A stretch of DNA of 64,000 nt, taken from NCBI RefSeq assembly GCF_029968035.1, contig NZ_JASCIQ010000014.1:62001-126000 (forward strand), read 5' to 3'. The stretch is from Streptomyces cavernicola. Its GTDB lineage: Bacteria; Actinomycetota; Actinomycetes; Streptomycetales; Streptomycetaceae. Shown in pieces: positions 15,998-23,696 of this stretch. The translations under genes were made by a program, and so were the position numbers. The notes beneath the pieces are model-generated. The model was not told where the DNA came from, ran no database searches, and was given only the letters and a program-made list of their open reading frames with translations. The stretch's first letter is position 1; every line of letters begins with the position of its first letter.

Positions 15998-16588
15998 ATG
16001 AGCACCAAGCAGAAGCGTGGAGAGGCCACCGTCGAGCAGGTCCTCGACGCCGCGCTGCGGATCTACGGCGAATCGGGCGAGGGCGGCCTCACCGTGGAGG
16101 CGATCACTCGGGCCAGCGGGGTCAGTTCGGGCAGCATCTACCACCACTTCGGCAGCATGCACGGCGTCGTCCTCGCCCTCGCCGAGCGCTGGCTCGGCCG
16201 GCTCCTCGGCGAGCTGGTCACGACCCTGACGGAGGCGAGCGGGGCGCGCGCGGCCGTCGACGGGGTGGTGCACGCCTACCTCGGTTTCGTGCGTACGCAC
16301 CCGGACGCCGCGCGGCTCCTGCACTCGGCCACCGTGGACAAGCACACGATGGCCGCCGTCGAGAAGGTCCGCGACTCCCAGGAGGCCCGCCTCTCCCCGG
16401 TCGCCGTATGGATCGACGCCCACGTCGCCTCCGGCGAACTCGCCCCGCTCCCGGCCCCGTTGATCGAGTCCCTCGTCCTCGGCCCGGTCGTCGCGGTCGC
16501 CCGCCGCTGGCTGTCGATCGGGGACGTCGACCTGGACGTCGCGATGGACTCCCTGCCGGAACGGATCTGGCGGTCGGTCAGCGCGTGA
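15998..16588 (+). CDS. TetR-family regulator
   Basis: 196 residues from ATG at 15998, preceded by CGAGGA. The DNA-binding domain is at residues 10-60, with AITRASGVSSGSIYHHFGSMHGVVL. The C-terminal domain is typical of TetR proteins with a tetracyclin_repressor_C-like helix bundle. It is divergent from the small hypothetical/S1/DUF899 unit and convergent with the HEAT-like gene. Its target is not evident. The divergent unit is the simplest candidate. Confidence 0.88.
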   Translation: MSTKQKRGEATVEQVLDAALRIYGESGEGGLTVEAITRASGVSSGSIYHHFGSMHGVVLALAERWLGRLLGELVTTLTEASGARAAVDGVVHAYLGFVRTHPDAARLLHSATVDKHTMAAVEKVRDSQEARLSPVAVWIDAHVASGELAPLPAPLIESLVLGPVVAVARRWLSIGDVDLDVAMDSLPERIWRSVSA

Positions 16589-16748
16589 GCAGGGGGTTGC
16601 TCTGCGGTGGGCGCTCCGGCGGGGCTCCGAGGCGGGCGCTCCGGCGGCTCCGAAGCCCGGACCAGTCCGCGTCCGAGGGCACGGGCCCGTCCCCGCCCGT
16701 CTGGTGGCACGCCGCCGCGGAACGCGACGCCCGCCGGCAGGTCGACGG

Positions 16749-17765
16749 TCACGCGGAGGACGGATCCTGACGCGGCAGCAGTTCTTCGAGGTCGTCGGCG
16801 TACGAGCGGATGCCGGAGTCCGGGTGTGACCGCAGGGGCTCGGCCAGCAGGGCCAACTCCCGGTAGGAGTCGGGGTGTTCGTCGAGGAGGTCAAGGGCCG
16901 CCAGGGCGCCGCACTCGGCGGTGTCCTCGTCCTCGGAGCGGACCAGGCGGAGGCAGATCGCGGCCGCGCGTTCCGGGTCGCCCATGGCGGCGAGGGTCTC
17001 GGCGAGCGGGCTGTCGGACCAGCGCCACTCCTCGCCCGCGATGACATCGCCGTTGAGCACGTCGCCGTGCGCCCACGCCTCGGTCGCGGCGGCCGTCGCC
17101 TCCACCGGCCAGGACAGCCCGGCCCGCGCGATGCCCCAGGCCGCCGCCGCGCGTACGCCGGGCGAGTGCGCGGGCGACAGCGCGCCGTACAGCCACTGCG
17201 CGGAGCCCTCGGCGTCGCGCACCGCCACAGCGCCGACCATGACGGCCGCGACGAGCGGATCCGGCTCGGCGAGGGCGCGTTCACGCAGCGCGGCGAGCGC
17301 CGCCCCCTTCTCGTACCCGGTCTGCGTCCCGGCGCTGAGCCCGGCACAGATCCCGGTCAAGTAGGCGATCCGGTGCCGCACTTCGCGCCTCGGATCGGCG
17401 AGGAGCGGGAGCAGCGAGGGCGCGGACGCGGCGAGCGCCGTGCGGATCTCGTGGCGCACCGCGTCGGTCGCCGCTCCCCCGGTGCCGATGGCGAGCAGCA
17501 GGTCCGCGAGTTGTTCGCGCCTCGGCGCCGCGGGGTCGAGCAGCAGTCGCACGAGTACGGGGTACGCCCGCGCGGAACCCTCGTAGACGGTGCCTTGGTG
17601 GACCAGGCAGTTGTGCAGTACGTCGACGGCCCTGGCCGCGCTCTGCGGGTCGCCGCCGCAGGCCTCGCGCAGCCACTTCAGGGTGTCCGCGCCGTCGCCG
17701 TAGGCGTGTCCCGCACCGGCCCAGTCGGCGTCGTTCAGCTCGATCAGCTCGATCAGGGTGCTCAC
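16749..17765 (-). CDS. HEAT-repeat-like hypothetical protein
   Basis: 338 residues from GTG at 17765, with GAGGAAGAGAA just upstream. After a short head (STLIELIELNDADWAGAGHAYG), the protein is a run of about eight paired helices of 30-40 residues, for example VHQGTVYEGSARAYPVLVRLL and AEPDPLVAAVMVGAVAVRDAE, which suits an Armadillo/HEAT-like solenoid. Such proteins usually mediate protein-protein contacts. No catalytic motif is present. The upstream region at 17780-17830 contains imperfect repeats of CGTTCC. Function unknown. Confidence 0.7.
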   Translation of the reverse strand: MSTLIELIELNDADWAGAGHAYGDGADTLKWLREACGGDPQSAARAVDVLHNCLVHQGTVYEGSARAYPVLVRLLLDPAAPRREQLADLLLAIGTGGAATDAVRHEIRTALAASAPSLLPLLADPRREVRHRIAYLTGICAGLSAGTQTGYEKGAALAALRERALAEPDPLVAAVMVGAVAVRDAEGSAQWLYGALSPAHSPGVRAAAAWGIARAGLSWPVEATAAATEAWAHGDVLNGDVIAGEEWRWSDSPLAETLAAMGDPERAAAICLRLVRSEDEDTAECGALAALDLLDEHPDSYRELALLAEPLRSHPDSGIRSYADDLEELLPRQDPSSA

Positions 17766-17916
17766 TTCTCTTCCTCGTTGCTCGCTCCGCGTTCCGCGTT
17801 CCTCGTTCCGCGCTTCTCCGTGCCTCGTACTTCGTATCAAGCACGGCGCGGTGGCAGCCAGCGGGCGGGGGCGCACGGCGGGGAACTCCGCGCCGCGCCC
17901 GGACGTCGTAAGAAGC

Positions 17917-18747
17917 GTGATCGAGAACGCTGTTGTGAACGCCGGGGGACTCCTTGACGCGGGGTGCAGTCAGGAGCTGCGGCTCACGGTCCTGGGCTCG
18001 GCCTCGCCCTGTCCGAGCGTGGACAATCCGTGTTCCGGCTATCTGGTGTCGGGCGGCGGCGCCCGGGTGTGGGTGGACGCGGGCACCGGGACGTTGACTC
18101 AGCTGCAACGGCATGTAGGGCTCGGCGAGTTGGACGCGATCTGGATCTCGCACCTGCACGCCGACCACTGTGCGGACCTCCTGACCGCGTACTACGGCGC
18201 GCTCTACGCCGACGTCGAACTCGCCGCGCCGATAACGCTGTTCGGGCCGCCCGGCATCGCGGACCGGCTGGCGCACTTCCTCACCAACGGGCCGGTGCGC
18301 AGCCCGGTCGAGTCAGCCTTCGACGTACGCGAACTGCGCGACGGACACGAGGCGCGCGTCGGCGGGCTCGCCCTGACCAGCCGGGCCGTGGCGCACGGCA
18401 TGCCGGCCTTCGCGGTGCGGTTCGAGTCCGGCGGCGGGTCGCTCGTGTACTCCGGGGACACCGCACCGTGCGACGCCCTCACGGAGCTCGCCGAGGGCTG
18501 CGACGTGCTGCTCTGCGAGGCCGACCTCGCCGAGCCGCCTGTCCCCGGCGGGGAACAGGTCCACCACACCCCGGAGGACGCAGGCGACACGGCTCGCGCG
18601 TCCGGGGTGGGACGGCTGATCGTCACGCACGTGGGCCCCGCGCTCACGCCTGGCCAGGCGGTGGACCGCGCCTCCGCCCGGTTCGGCGGCCCGGTCGAAC
18701 ACGCCGCGCCCGGCGCCGCGTTCCCGGTCGTGCGCGCGGGGAGCTGA
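17917..18747 (+). CDS. MBL-fold metallo-hydrolase
   Basis: 276 residues from GTG at 17917 (AAGAAG upstream; GTG at 17935 is an alternative). It has the metallo-beta-lactamase zinc motif HLHADH at 79-84, later His in RAVAHGMPAF, Asp in YSGDTAPCDAL, and the final His in VTHVGPAL. The substitution of a compact GSASPCPSVDNPCSGYLV head resembles the ribonuclease Z / CpdA-like phosphodiesterase branch. It probably hydrolyses a phosphoester, but the substrate is not known. It is eight bases upstream of a lipoprotein gene. Confidence 0.85.
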   Translation: MIENAVVNAGGLLDAGCSQELRLTVLGSASPCPSVDNPCSGYLVSGGGARVWVDAGTGTLTQLQRHVGLGELDAIWISHLHADHCADLLTAYYGALYADVELAAPITLFGPPGIADRLAHFLTNGPVRSPVESAFDVRELRDGHEARVGGLALTSRAVAHGMPAFAVRFESGGGSLVYSGDTAPCDALTELAEGCDVLLCEADLAEPPVPGGEQVHHTPEDAGDTARASGVGRLIVTHVGPALTPGQAVDRASARFGGPVEHAAPGAAFPVVRAGS

Positions 18748-18754
18748 GGTCGCC

Positions 18755-19588
18755 ATGGCGGTGCAGCGGTGGGGGCGCTTGCAACGGTTCCGGCGGTCGC
18801 GGCGCGCCGCGCTTCCGGCAGCGGGGCGAGCGGTCGGAGCCGTGGCGTTGGCCCTGTCGACGGGCTGCGGCGGATCCGGCACAGCGGGCGGCCGGGTCGA
18901 CGATCGCGCCGACGCCGGCCGCTCGGCCAAGCCCCAACAGGCCCTGTCACCACGCCAGTTGGACCGCCTGGCGCTCACCCCGGCCGACCTGCCCGGCCAT
19001 CAGGTGTACGGCAACCCGGCCGGCCGGGTCACCGACACCGGGGCCCGCCACGACGCCGACCGGCGTGCCTGCGACCCGATCGCCGGGCTCCTCGTCAACG
19101 GCCTGCAGCCCGCACCCGAGGCCCTCGTCGCCCGCGAGGTGAGCCCGCTCGACGCGTCCGGCGAGGTCACCGGCGTCTCGTACGACCCGACGCTCTCCGC
19201 GTACGGCGGCGGGCGCGCTGCGGGGCGAACCGTGGCGCGGCTGCGCACGGCGGTGGACGACTGTCGCGACGGGTTCGCCGTCAAGGACCAGGAGAGCGCG
19301 GAAGGCGGGACTCCGGAGGAGTATCCGCAGGTCCGCCCGCTGCCCGCGCCGAAGGTCGGCGACGAGGCGCTGGTCTTCCGCCTGACGAAGGGCGACGGTG
19401 CGCCGGACGGCGTGCCGCTGCGCCGCGAGACGTACACGGTCGTGCGCGAGGGCCCGCTGGTCGTGGTGTTCCGGGCCTGGCACTACGCGGAGGAACGGGC
19501 GTACTCCACACCGGACGACGTGCTGCACGCGCAGCTCGCGAAGCTCGCCGGAGTCGGCGCGGCCCGCTTCGACAAGGAGCCGGGATGA
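18755..19588 (+). CDS. Putative lipoprotein
   Basis: 277 residues from ATG at 18755. A long basic head (RFRRSRRAALP) is followed by a hydrophobic stretch and the lipobox LSTGC with Cys38, so the mature protein should be lipid-anchored outside. The mature part contains LALTPADLPGHQVYGNPAG and an acid-rich C-terminal half ending in HAQLAKLAGVGAARFDKEPG. This resembles the lipoproteins annotated as hypothetical in many streptomycetes, some with a PknH sensor-like extracellular fold; that match is inference. Its stop overlaps the next start (ATGA at 19585). Confidence 0.75.
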   Translation: MAVQRWGRLQRFRRSRRAALPAAGRAVGAVALALSTGCGGSGTAGGRVDDRADAGRSAKPQQALSPRQLDRLALTPADLPGHQVYGNPAGRVTDTGARHDADRRACDPIAGLLVNGLQPAPEALVAREVSPLDASGEVTGVSYDPTLSAYGGGRAAGRTVARLRTAVDDCRDGFAVKDQESAEGGTPEEYPQVRPLPAPKVGDEALVFRLTKGDGAPDGVPLRRETYTVVREGPLVVVFRAWHYAEERAYSTPDDVLHAQLAKLAGVGAARFDKEPG

Positions 19589-19997
19589 CGTCGACGCTCC
19601 GCCGGTTTCCGCCGTATCCGATCCGTGGCGTGCGGGTGCTGCATCAGCGGATGAACTGTGCGCCCCAATTCGCCGCGATCACCGTGGACTTCGAGCCGAC
19701 GGCCGCCGCCGGGTTCACGTTCGAAGTGGCGGCGGGCCTCGGCGTCGACTACGAACCCGCCGAGGACCTTCCGGGCTTCTTCACCGCCGTCGCCGCCGGC
19801 CTTCAGGAGCAACTGCGGCTGACCGAGGGCCAGTTGGAGATCGCCGCCCACGTCGTCCTCAGAGAGGCGCGCGCGCCGACACCTTCGGGTCCCATGCGCG
19901 GGCCTTCCGCGTCGCGGGGTATCTCGCCGCCCGCAAGGCCTTGAAGGAGTGCGGCCAGGACGGCGCGATCACGGACGGCGACGACGGAGCCGACTAG
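19585..19997 (+). pseudogene. Conserved hypothetical gene interrupted by a frameshift
   Basis: ATG at 19585 opens a frame that reads well to about residue 97 (GQLEIAAHVVLREAR) and then turns into Pro/Ser-rich nonsense that stops at 19944. The next frame continues the protein convincingly as FGSHARAFRVAGYLAARKAL to a stop at 19997. The switch falls in the GC-dinucleotide run at 19866-19876, where two extra bases (one GC unit) explain it. It is either a real slippage mutation or a base-calling error. The family is unrecognised. Coupling to the lipoprotein gene by ATGA suggests a joint role. Confidence 0.7.
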
Positions 19998-21361
19998 CTG
20001 CCGCAGCAACCGCCCCCTCCCGCCTCCGTCACGGCCCCGCCAACGGTGACCAGGGAGCGAGCGGAGAAGGCGGAGGACTCGGTGCGCGCCGGGAGGCCGC
20101 CGCCGCTGCACACCCCCGTCTCCGGCAGCGTGAGCTGGACCCGGTCCGCCGCCTCCAGGTCTCCCGCGAGGGCGGCGGCGACGGAGCGGACCTGCTCGTA
20201 CCCGGTGAGGGCGAGGAACGTCGGGGCACGGCCGTAGGACTTCATCCCGACCAGGTAGACGCCCTGTTCGGGGTGGGACAGCTCGCGGTGGCCGTGCGGG
20301 CGGACGGTGCCGCAGGAGTGCTGGTTGGGGTCGATGAGCGGGGCGAGTTCGACCGGGGCCTGGAGGCGTATGTCGAGGTCGAGGCGGAGCTCGGAGAGGA
20401 AGGACAGGTCAGGGCGGAAGCCGGTGAGGACGATGACCTCGTCGACCGGGTCCAGGCGCTGCCCGTCCTCGCTCACCAGGATCAGGCGTCCGTCGCCGTC
20501 GCGTTCGACGCCCTCGGCGCGGAAGCCGGTGACGGCCTCGGCGTGGCCCTGGTCGACCGCGGCTTTGGCGGCGAGGCCGAGGGCGCCGCGGGCGGGCAGC
20601 CGGTCGGCCTCGCCGCCGCCGTACGTCGCGCCGGACAGGCCCCGGCGCAGGATCCAGACGGCCTGCGTTCCGGCGCCGTCATCCGCCTTCGCCAGCTCGG
20701 CGAGCCCCGCGAGTGCGGTGAACGCGGACGCGCCCGAGCCGATGACGGCGGTGCGTCGGCCGGCGTACCGGGCGCGGACGGCCGGGTCGTCCAGGTCGGG
20801 GACGCGGTAGCAAACGCGGTCGGCGGCGGCGCGCTCGCCGAGTGCGGGCAGCCCGCTCGCTCCGGCGGGGCTGGGGGTGGTCCAGGTGCCGGACGCGTCG
20901 ATCACCGCGTGGGCATGCAGACGCGCCTCGCCGCCGTCGGCCGTGGCGACGTGGACGACGAACGGCCGGCCCTCGCGGTCGGCGTCCACGAGGCGGTCGC
21001 GGCCCGCGCGGGAGACGCCGGTGACGGCGGTGCCGTAGCGGACCCGGTCACCGAGGGCGTCGGCCAGGGGCTGGAGGTACCGCTCGGCCCAGTCGCCGCC
21101 GGTCGGGTACGCGGCCGGGTCGGGGCGGGACCAGCCGGTCGGGGCGAGCAGCTTCTCGGCCGCCTCGTCGGTGAGTTCGGCCCAGGTGGAGAAGAGCCGT
21201 ACGTGCCCCCACTCGCGTACGGCGGCGCCCGCTGCCGCGCCGCGCTCCAGGACCAACGGCCGCAGGCCCCGCTCGACGAGGTGAGCGGCAGCGGCAAGGC
21301 CGACGGGACCGGCCCCCACGACCACGACGGGCAGTTCGGCGGCAGTCCTCGGCGCGTTCAC
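19994..21361 (-). CDS. arsO: ArsO-like FAD/NAD(P)-dependent monooxygenase
   Basis: 455 residues from GTG or ATG at 21361. The N terminus has the FAD dinucleotide fold GAGPVG (16-21), and a second nucleotide-binding motif IGSGASAF lies near residue 203. The C terminus ends with a Cys pair in GGGGCCGS. Its place next to acr3 and arsR matches the arsO flavoprotein of the Streptomyces arsRBOC clusters, whose catalytic role in arsenic metabolism is not settled. A 14-bp inverted repeat surrounds its promoter region (21369-21460), suggesting ArsR control. Name based on context and family, not on a demonstrated reaction. Confidence 0.8.
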   Translation of the reverse strand: MNAPRTAAELPVVVVGAGPVGLAAAAHLVERGLRPLVLERGAAAGAAVREWGHVRLFSTWAELTDEAAEKLLAPTGWSRPDPAAYPTGGDWAERYLQPLADALGDRVRYGTAVTGVSRAGRDRLVDADREGRPFVVHVATADGGEARLHAHAVIDASGTWTTPSPAGASGLPALGERAAADRVCYRVPDLDDPAVRARYAGRRTAVIGSGASAFTALAGLAELAKADDGAGTQAVWILRRGLSGATYGGGEADRLPARGALGLAAKAAVDQGHAEAVTGFRAEGVERDGDGRLILVSEDGQRLDPVDEVIVLTGFRPDLSFLSELRLDLDIRLQAPVELAPLIDPNQHSCGTVRPHGHRELSHPEQGVYLVGMKSYGRAPTFLALTGYEQVRSVAAALAGDLEAADRVQLTLPETGVCSGGGLPARTESSAFSARSLVTVGGAVTEAGGGGCCGS

Positions 21362-21368
21362 GGCGACC

Positions 21369-21460
21369 CCTCTGTTTCGACATGCATCGATGCCTTGTAC
21401 TACGGCCAGGCTGGCACCTGATTAGACGTACGTCAAGATAGACATCTGTCGAAACAGAGG
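21369..21460. promoter_or_regulatory. Long inverted repeat in the arsO upstream region
   Basis: CCTCTGTTTCGACA (21369-21382) and TGTCGAAACAGAGG (21447-21460) are perfect 14-bp inverted copies 64 bp apart. Between them lie the small palindromes CATCGATG (21385-21392) and GACGTACGTC (21425-21434). The stretch is A/T-richer than its surroundings and probably holds the arsO promoter with paired ArsR sites. Confidence 0.55.
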
Positions 21461-21507
21461 AGGGGTGGAGGGAGGGACCGAGAAAGGAACAGAAGGGCCC
21501 CCGCGGG

Positions 21508-22593
21508 TCAGACCGTCGGCGCGAACTTCTTCCGCCGGGCCAGCGCCACGTACACGAGGGCGATCAGGACCGGCACCTCGATCAGCGGGCCGACGACGCC
21601 GGACAGGGCTTGGCCGGAGGTGACGCCGAAGGTGGCGATGGCGACGGCGATGGCCAGCTCGAAGTTGTTCCCCGCCGCCGTGAACGCGAGCGTCGTACTG
21701 CGCTCGTACGACAGACCGATCGCCTTGCCGAGCAGGAACGAACCGAAGAACATCAGCGCGAAGTAGACGAGGAGCGGCAGCGCGATACGGGCGACGTCGA
21801 GCGGCTGCGAGGTGATCGTCTTCCCCTGGAGAGCGAAGAGGATGACGATCGTGAACAGCAGGCCGTACAGGGCCCAAGGCCCGATCTTGGGAAGGAAGTT
21901 GGACTCGTACGACTCGCGGCCGAGCTTCTTCTCGCCGATGCGGCGGGTCAGGAAGCCGGCGACGAGCGGGACGCCCAGGAAGATGACGACGTTCAGCGCG
22001 ATCTTCCACATCGAGATGTCGAGCTGCTCGCCCTCGCCCAGGCCCAGCCAGCCGGGCAGCAGGTCCAGGTAGAACCAGCCGAGCAGGCCGAACGCCAGGA
22101 CCTGGAAGACCGAGTTCAACGCCACCAGGACCGCCGCCGCCTCGCGGTCGCCGCAGGCCAGGTCGTTCCAGATGATCACCATGGCGATGCAGCGGGCGAG
22201 GCCGACGATGATCAGGCCGGTGCGGTACTCGGGCAGGTCCGGCAGGAAGATCCAGGCCAGCGCGAACATCACCGCCGGGCCGACGAGCCAGTTGATGACG
22301 AGCGACGACACCATCAGCTTGCGGTCGCCGGTGACCGCGTCGAGCTTGTCGTAGCGGACCTTGGCCAGGACCGGGTACATCATGATCAGCAGGCCGACGG
22401 CGATGGGCAGCGAGATGCCGCCGATCTCCACCTTCGCCAGAACGTCGTTCAGACCGGGGATCAGCCGGCCGAGGCCGAGGCCGACAGCCATGGCGAGCAG
22501 GATCCAGACGGCGAGGAAGCGGTCGAGGGTCGACAGTTTCGCGACGACCGAGGGCGTTTCGGCGGTGGTCGCGAGTGGTTCGGTGCGGGTCAC
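21508..22593 (-). CDS. acr3: ACR3-family arsenite efflux permease
   Basis: 361 residues from GTG at 22593. About ten membrane helices are evident. The conserved Cys of ACR3 carriers is Cys135 in GLARCIAMVIIWNDLACGD, and the second signature GNNFELAIAVAIATFG is in the C-terminal half. It exports As(III), driven by the proton gradient, and is the As(III) exit for ArsC-produced arsenite. The GTGA at 22590-22593 overlaps the arsR stop, so it is translationally coupled to arsR. In the literature on Streptomyces ars clusters the gene is also called arsB. Confidence 0.95.
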   Translation of the reverse strand: MTRTEPLATTAETPSVVAKLSTLDRFLAVWILLAMAVGLGLGRLIPGLNDVLAKVEIGGISLPIAVGLLIMMYPVLAKVRYDKLDAVTGDRKLMVSSLVINWLVGPAVMFALAWIFLPDLPEYRTGLIIVGLARCIAMVIIWNDLACGDREAAAVLVALNSVFQVLAFGLLGWFYLDLLPGWLGLGEGEQLDISMWKIALNVVIFLGVPLVAGFLTRRIGEKKLGRESYESNFLPKIGPWALYGLLFTIVILFALQGKTITSQPLDVARIALPLLVYFALMFFGSFLLGKAIGLSYERSTTLAFTAAGNNFELAIAVAIATFGVTSGQALSGVVGPLIEVPVLIALVYVALARRKKFAPTV

Positions 22594-22898
22594 GGACAGG
22601 CCCTCTTGTTCTCGGCGGCGGCACGGGCGGTCTCTACCAACTCGGCGAACTCGCCCGCGAGTTGGGCGATGACGTCCGGGCGGAGCCGGTAGTAGGTGAA
22701 GCGGCCGCAGGGCTCGGTGTCCACGAACCCGGCCTCGCGCAGGACTCTCAGATGGTTGGAGAGGTCGGTCTGCCGGGCGCCGGTCTCCTCCACGAGGTGG
22801 GTGGTGCACAGCGTCTCGCGGGCGAGCAGGGTCACGATCTGCAGCCTAAGCGGGTCGGCCAGGACCCGGATCAGGTCAGCGTCGACTGACGTCATCAT
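22590..22898 (-). CDS. arsR: ArsR-family arsenic-responsive repressor
   Basis: 102 residues from ATG at 22898 (or 22895). A winged helix with the recognition segment GARQTDLSNHLRVLREAG is clear. The As(III)-binding cysteines are not the classical ELCVCDL pair. Candidate ligands are Cys31 (ETLCTTH), Cys64 (TEPCGR) and Cys101 near the C terminus, suggesting a site type that evolved separately. It is the first gene of the leftward ars operon and is divergent from arsC. Two TGACGTCA palindromes bracket its start. Confidence 0.92.
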   Translation of the reverse strand: MMTSVDADLIRVLADPLRLQIVTLLARETLCTTHLVEETGARQTDLSNHLRVLREAGFVDTEPCGRFTYYRLRPDVIAQLAGEFAELVETARAAAENKRACP

Positions 22899-22934
22899 GG
22901 GCTGATACTTTCACATCACTCGCCGGTGACGTCA
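22887..22934. promoter_or_regulatory. Paired TGACGTCA palindromes in the arsR-arsC divergent promoter region
   Basis: TGACGTCA occurs at 22887-22894 (over the arsR start) and at 22927-22934, exactly 40 bases apart, that is close to four helical turns. They are candidate ArsR sites controlling both directions. Confidence 0.5.
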
Positions 22935-23018
22935 GCAGCCACTGATGTCGACGCGTAGACCATTACCTACTCGCAGGCCGACTCGCAGACCATCGCCCCC
23001 TCAGAGAAGGAAGACCCC

Positions 23019-23417
23019 ATGACCTCCGTGCTGTTCGTCTGCGTGCACAACGCCGGGCGGTCACAGATGGCCGCCGGTTTCCTCGCACACCTCGCGGGCG
23101 ACCGGATCGAGGTCCGCTCGGCCGGTTCACTGCCCGGCGAGCGGGTCAACCCGGCCGCCGTCACGGCCATGGCCGAGCTCGGGATCGACATCTCGGCGGC
23201 CGAACCCAAGATACTCACGACGGAGGCCGTGGAGGCGTCGGACTACGTCATCACCATGGGCTGCGACGACGCCTGCCCCGTCTTCCCCGGCAAGCAGTAC
23301 CTCGACTGGACCCTGGAGGATCCCGCGGGCAAGGGCGTCGAGGCTGTACGCCCGATCCGGGACGAGATCCGGAGTCGCATCGAGGCGCTCATCGCCGAGA
23401 TCGACGCTCGACCGTGA
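23019..23417 (+). CDS. arsC: Arsenate reductase, low-molecular-weight phosphatase fold
   Basis: 132 residues from ATG at 23019. The phosphatase loop CVHNAGRS (Cys8 to Arg14) opens the protein. Cys82 and Cys86 in MGCDDACP are the further redox cysteines, and Asp101 follows in the WTLEDPAGKG region. This is the thioredoxin- or mycothiol-linked ArsC class, reducing As(V) to As(III) for export by ACR3. It is divergent from arsR and presumably induced by arsenic. A thioredoxin-reductase (arsT) gene, present in some Streptomyces clusters, is missing here. Confidence 0.93.
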   Translation: MTSVLFVCVHNAGRSQMAAGFLAHLAGDRIEVRSAGSLPGERVNPAAVTAMAELGIDISAAEPKILTTEAVEASDYVITMGCDDACPVFPGKQYLDWTLEDPAGKGVEAVRPIRDEIRSRIEALIAEIDARP

Positions 23418-23419
23418 CC

Positions 23420-23543
23420 CTGAGGCCCCACATCCGGAATCCTCAGGCCCACACCCGGAACCCTGAGGCCGCATCCGGAATCCCGAGGCCCACATCCGGA
23501 GCCCCGAGGCCCGCATCCGGAATCTGGAGGCCCCGCGATGCGG
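23420..23543. repeat. Tandem degenerate 20-22-bp repeats downstream of arsC
   Basis: About five and a half copies of a unit like CTGAGGCCCACATCCGGAAT run from 23420. Copies differ at a few positions. No ORF uses them. They separate arsC from the fprA promoter. Confidence 0.8.
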
Positions 23544-23600
23544 GTACGGTGGACCCTCCCCGGGCCCCAAAGGCATGCTTGGCGAAGCCATAACCCTGCC

Positions 23601-23660
23601 TTATGAGCTCATAAACCGGACCCGCCTACCGACTTAGGCTTGCCTTACTTTAGGCTTCCC
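23601..23660. promoter_or_regulatory. Palindrome and iron-box-like sites in front of fprA
   Basis: TTATGAGCTCATAA (23601-23614) is a perfect 14-bp palindrome. From 23634 the sequence carries two TTAGGCTT-type half-sites 17-18 bases apart (TTAGGCTTGCCTTA, then TTTAGGCTTCCC), resembling the TTAGGTTAGGCTAACCTAA consensus of DmdR/IdeR iron repressors. Partial match only, so iron control is inference. Confidence 0.45.
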
Positions 23661-23696
23661 CTTGAGCACCAACCGTCACTCGAAGGGAACCTGAAC

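Noticed and set aside
19949..21421. 490-codon plus-strand ORF
   Set aside because: Antisense to arsO. Low-complexity Gly/Val/Ala/Arg translation with no family pattern.
23420..23543. CRISPR-like array
   Set aside because: The units follow each other directly without unique spacers and vary in sequence, so it is a simple tandem repeat.
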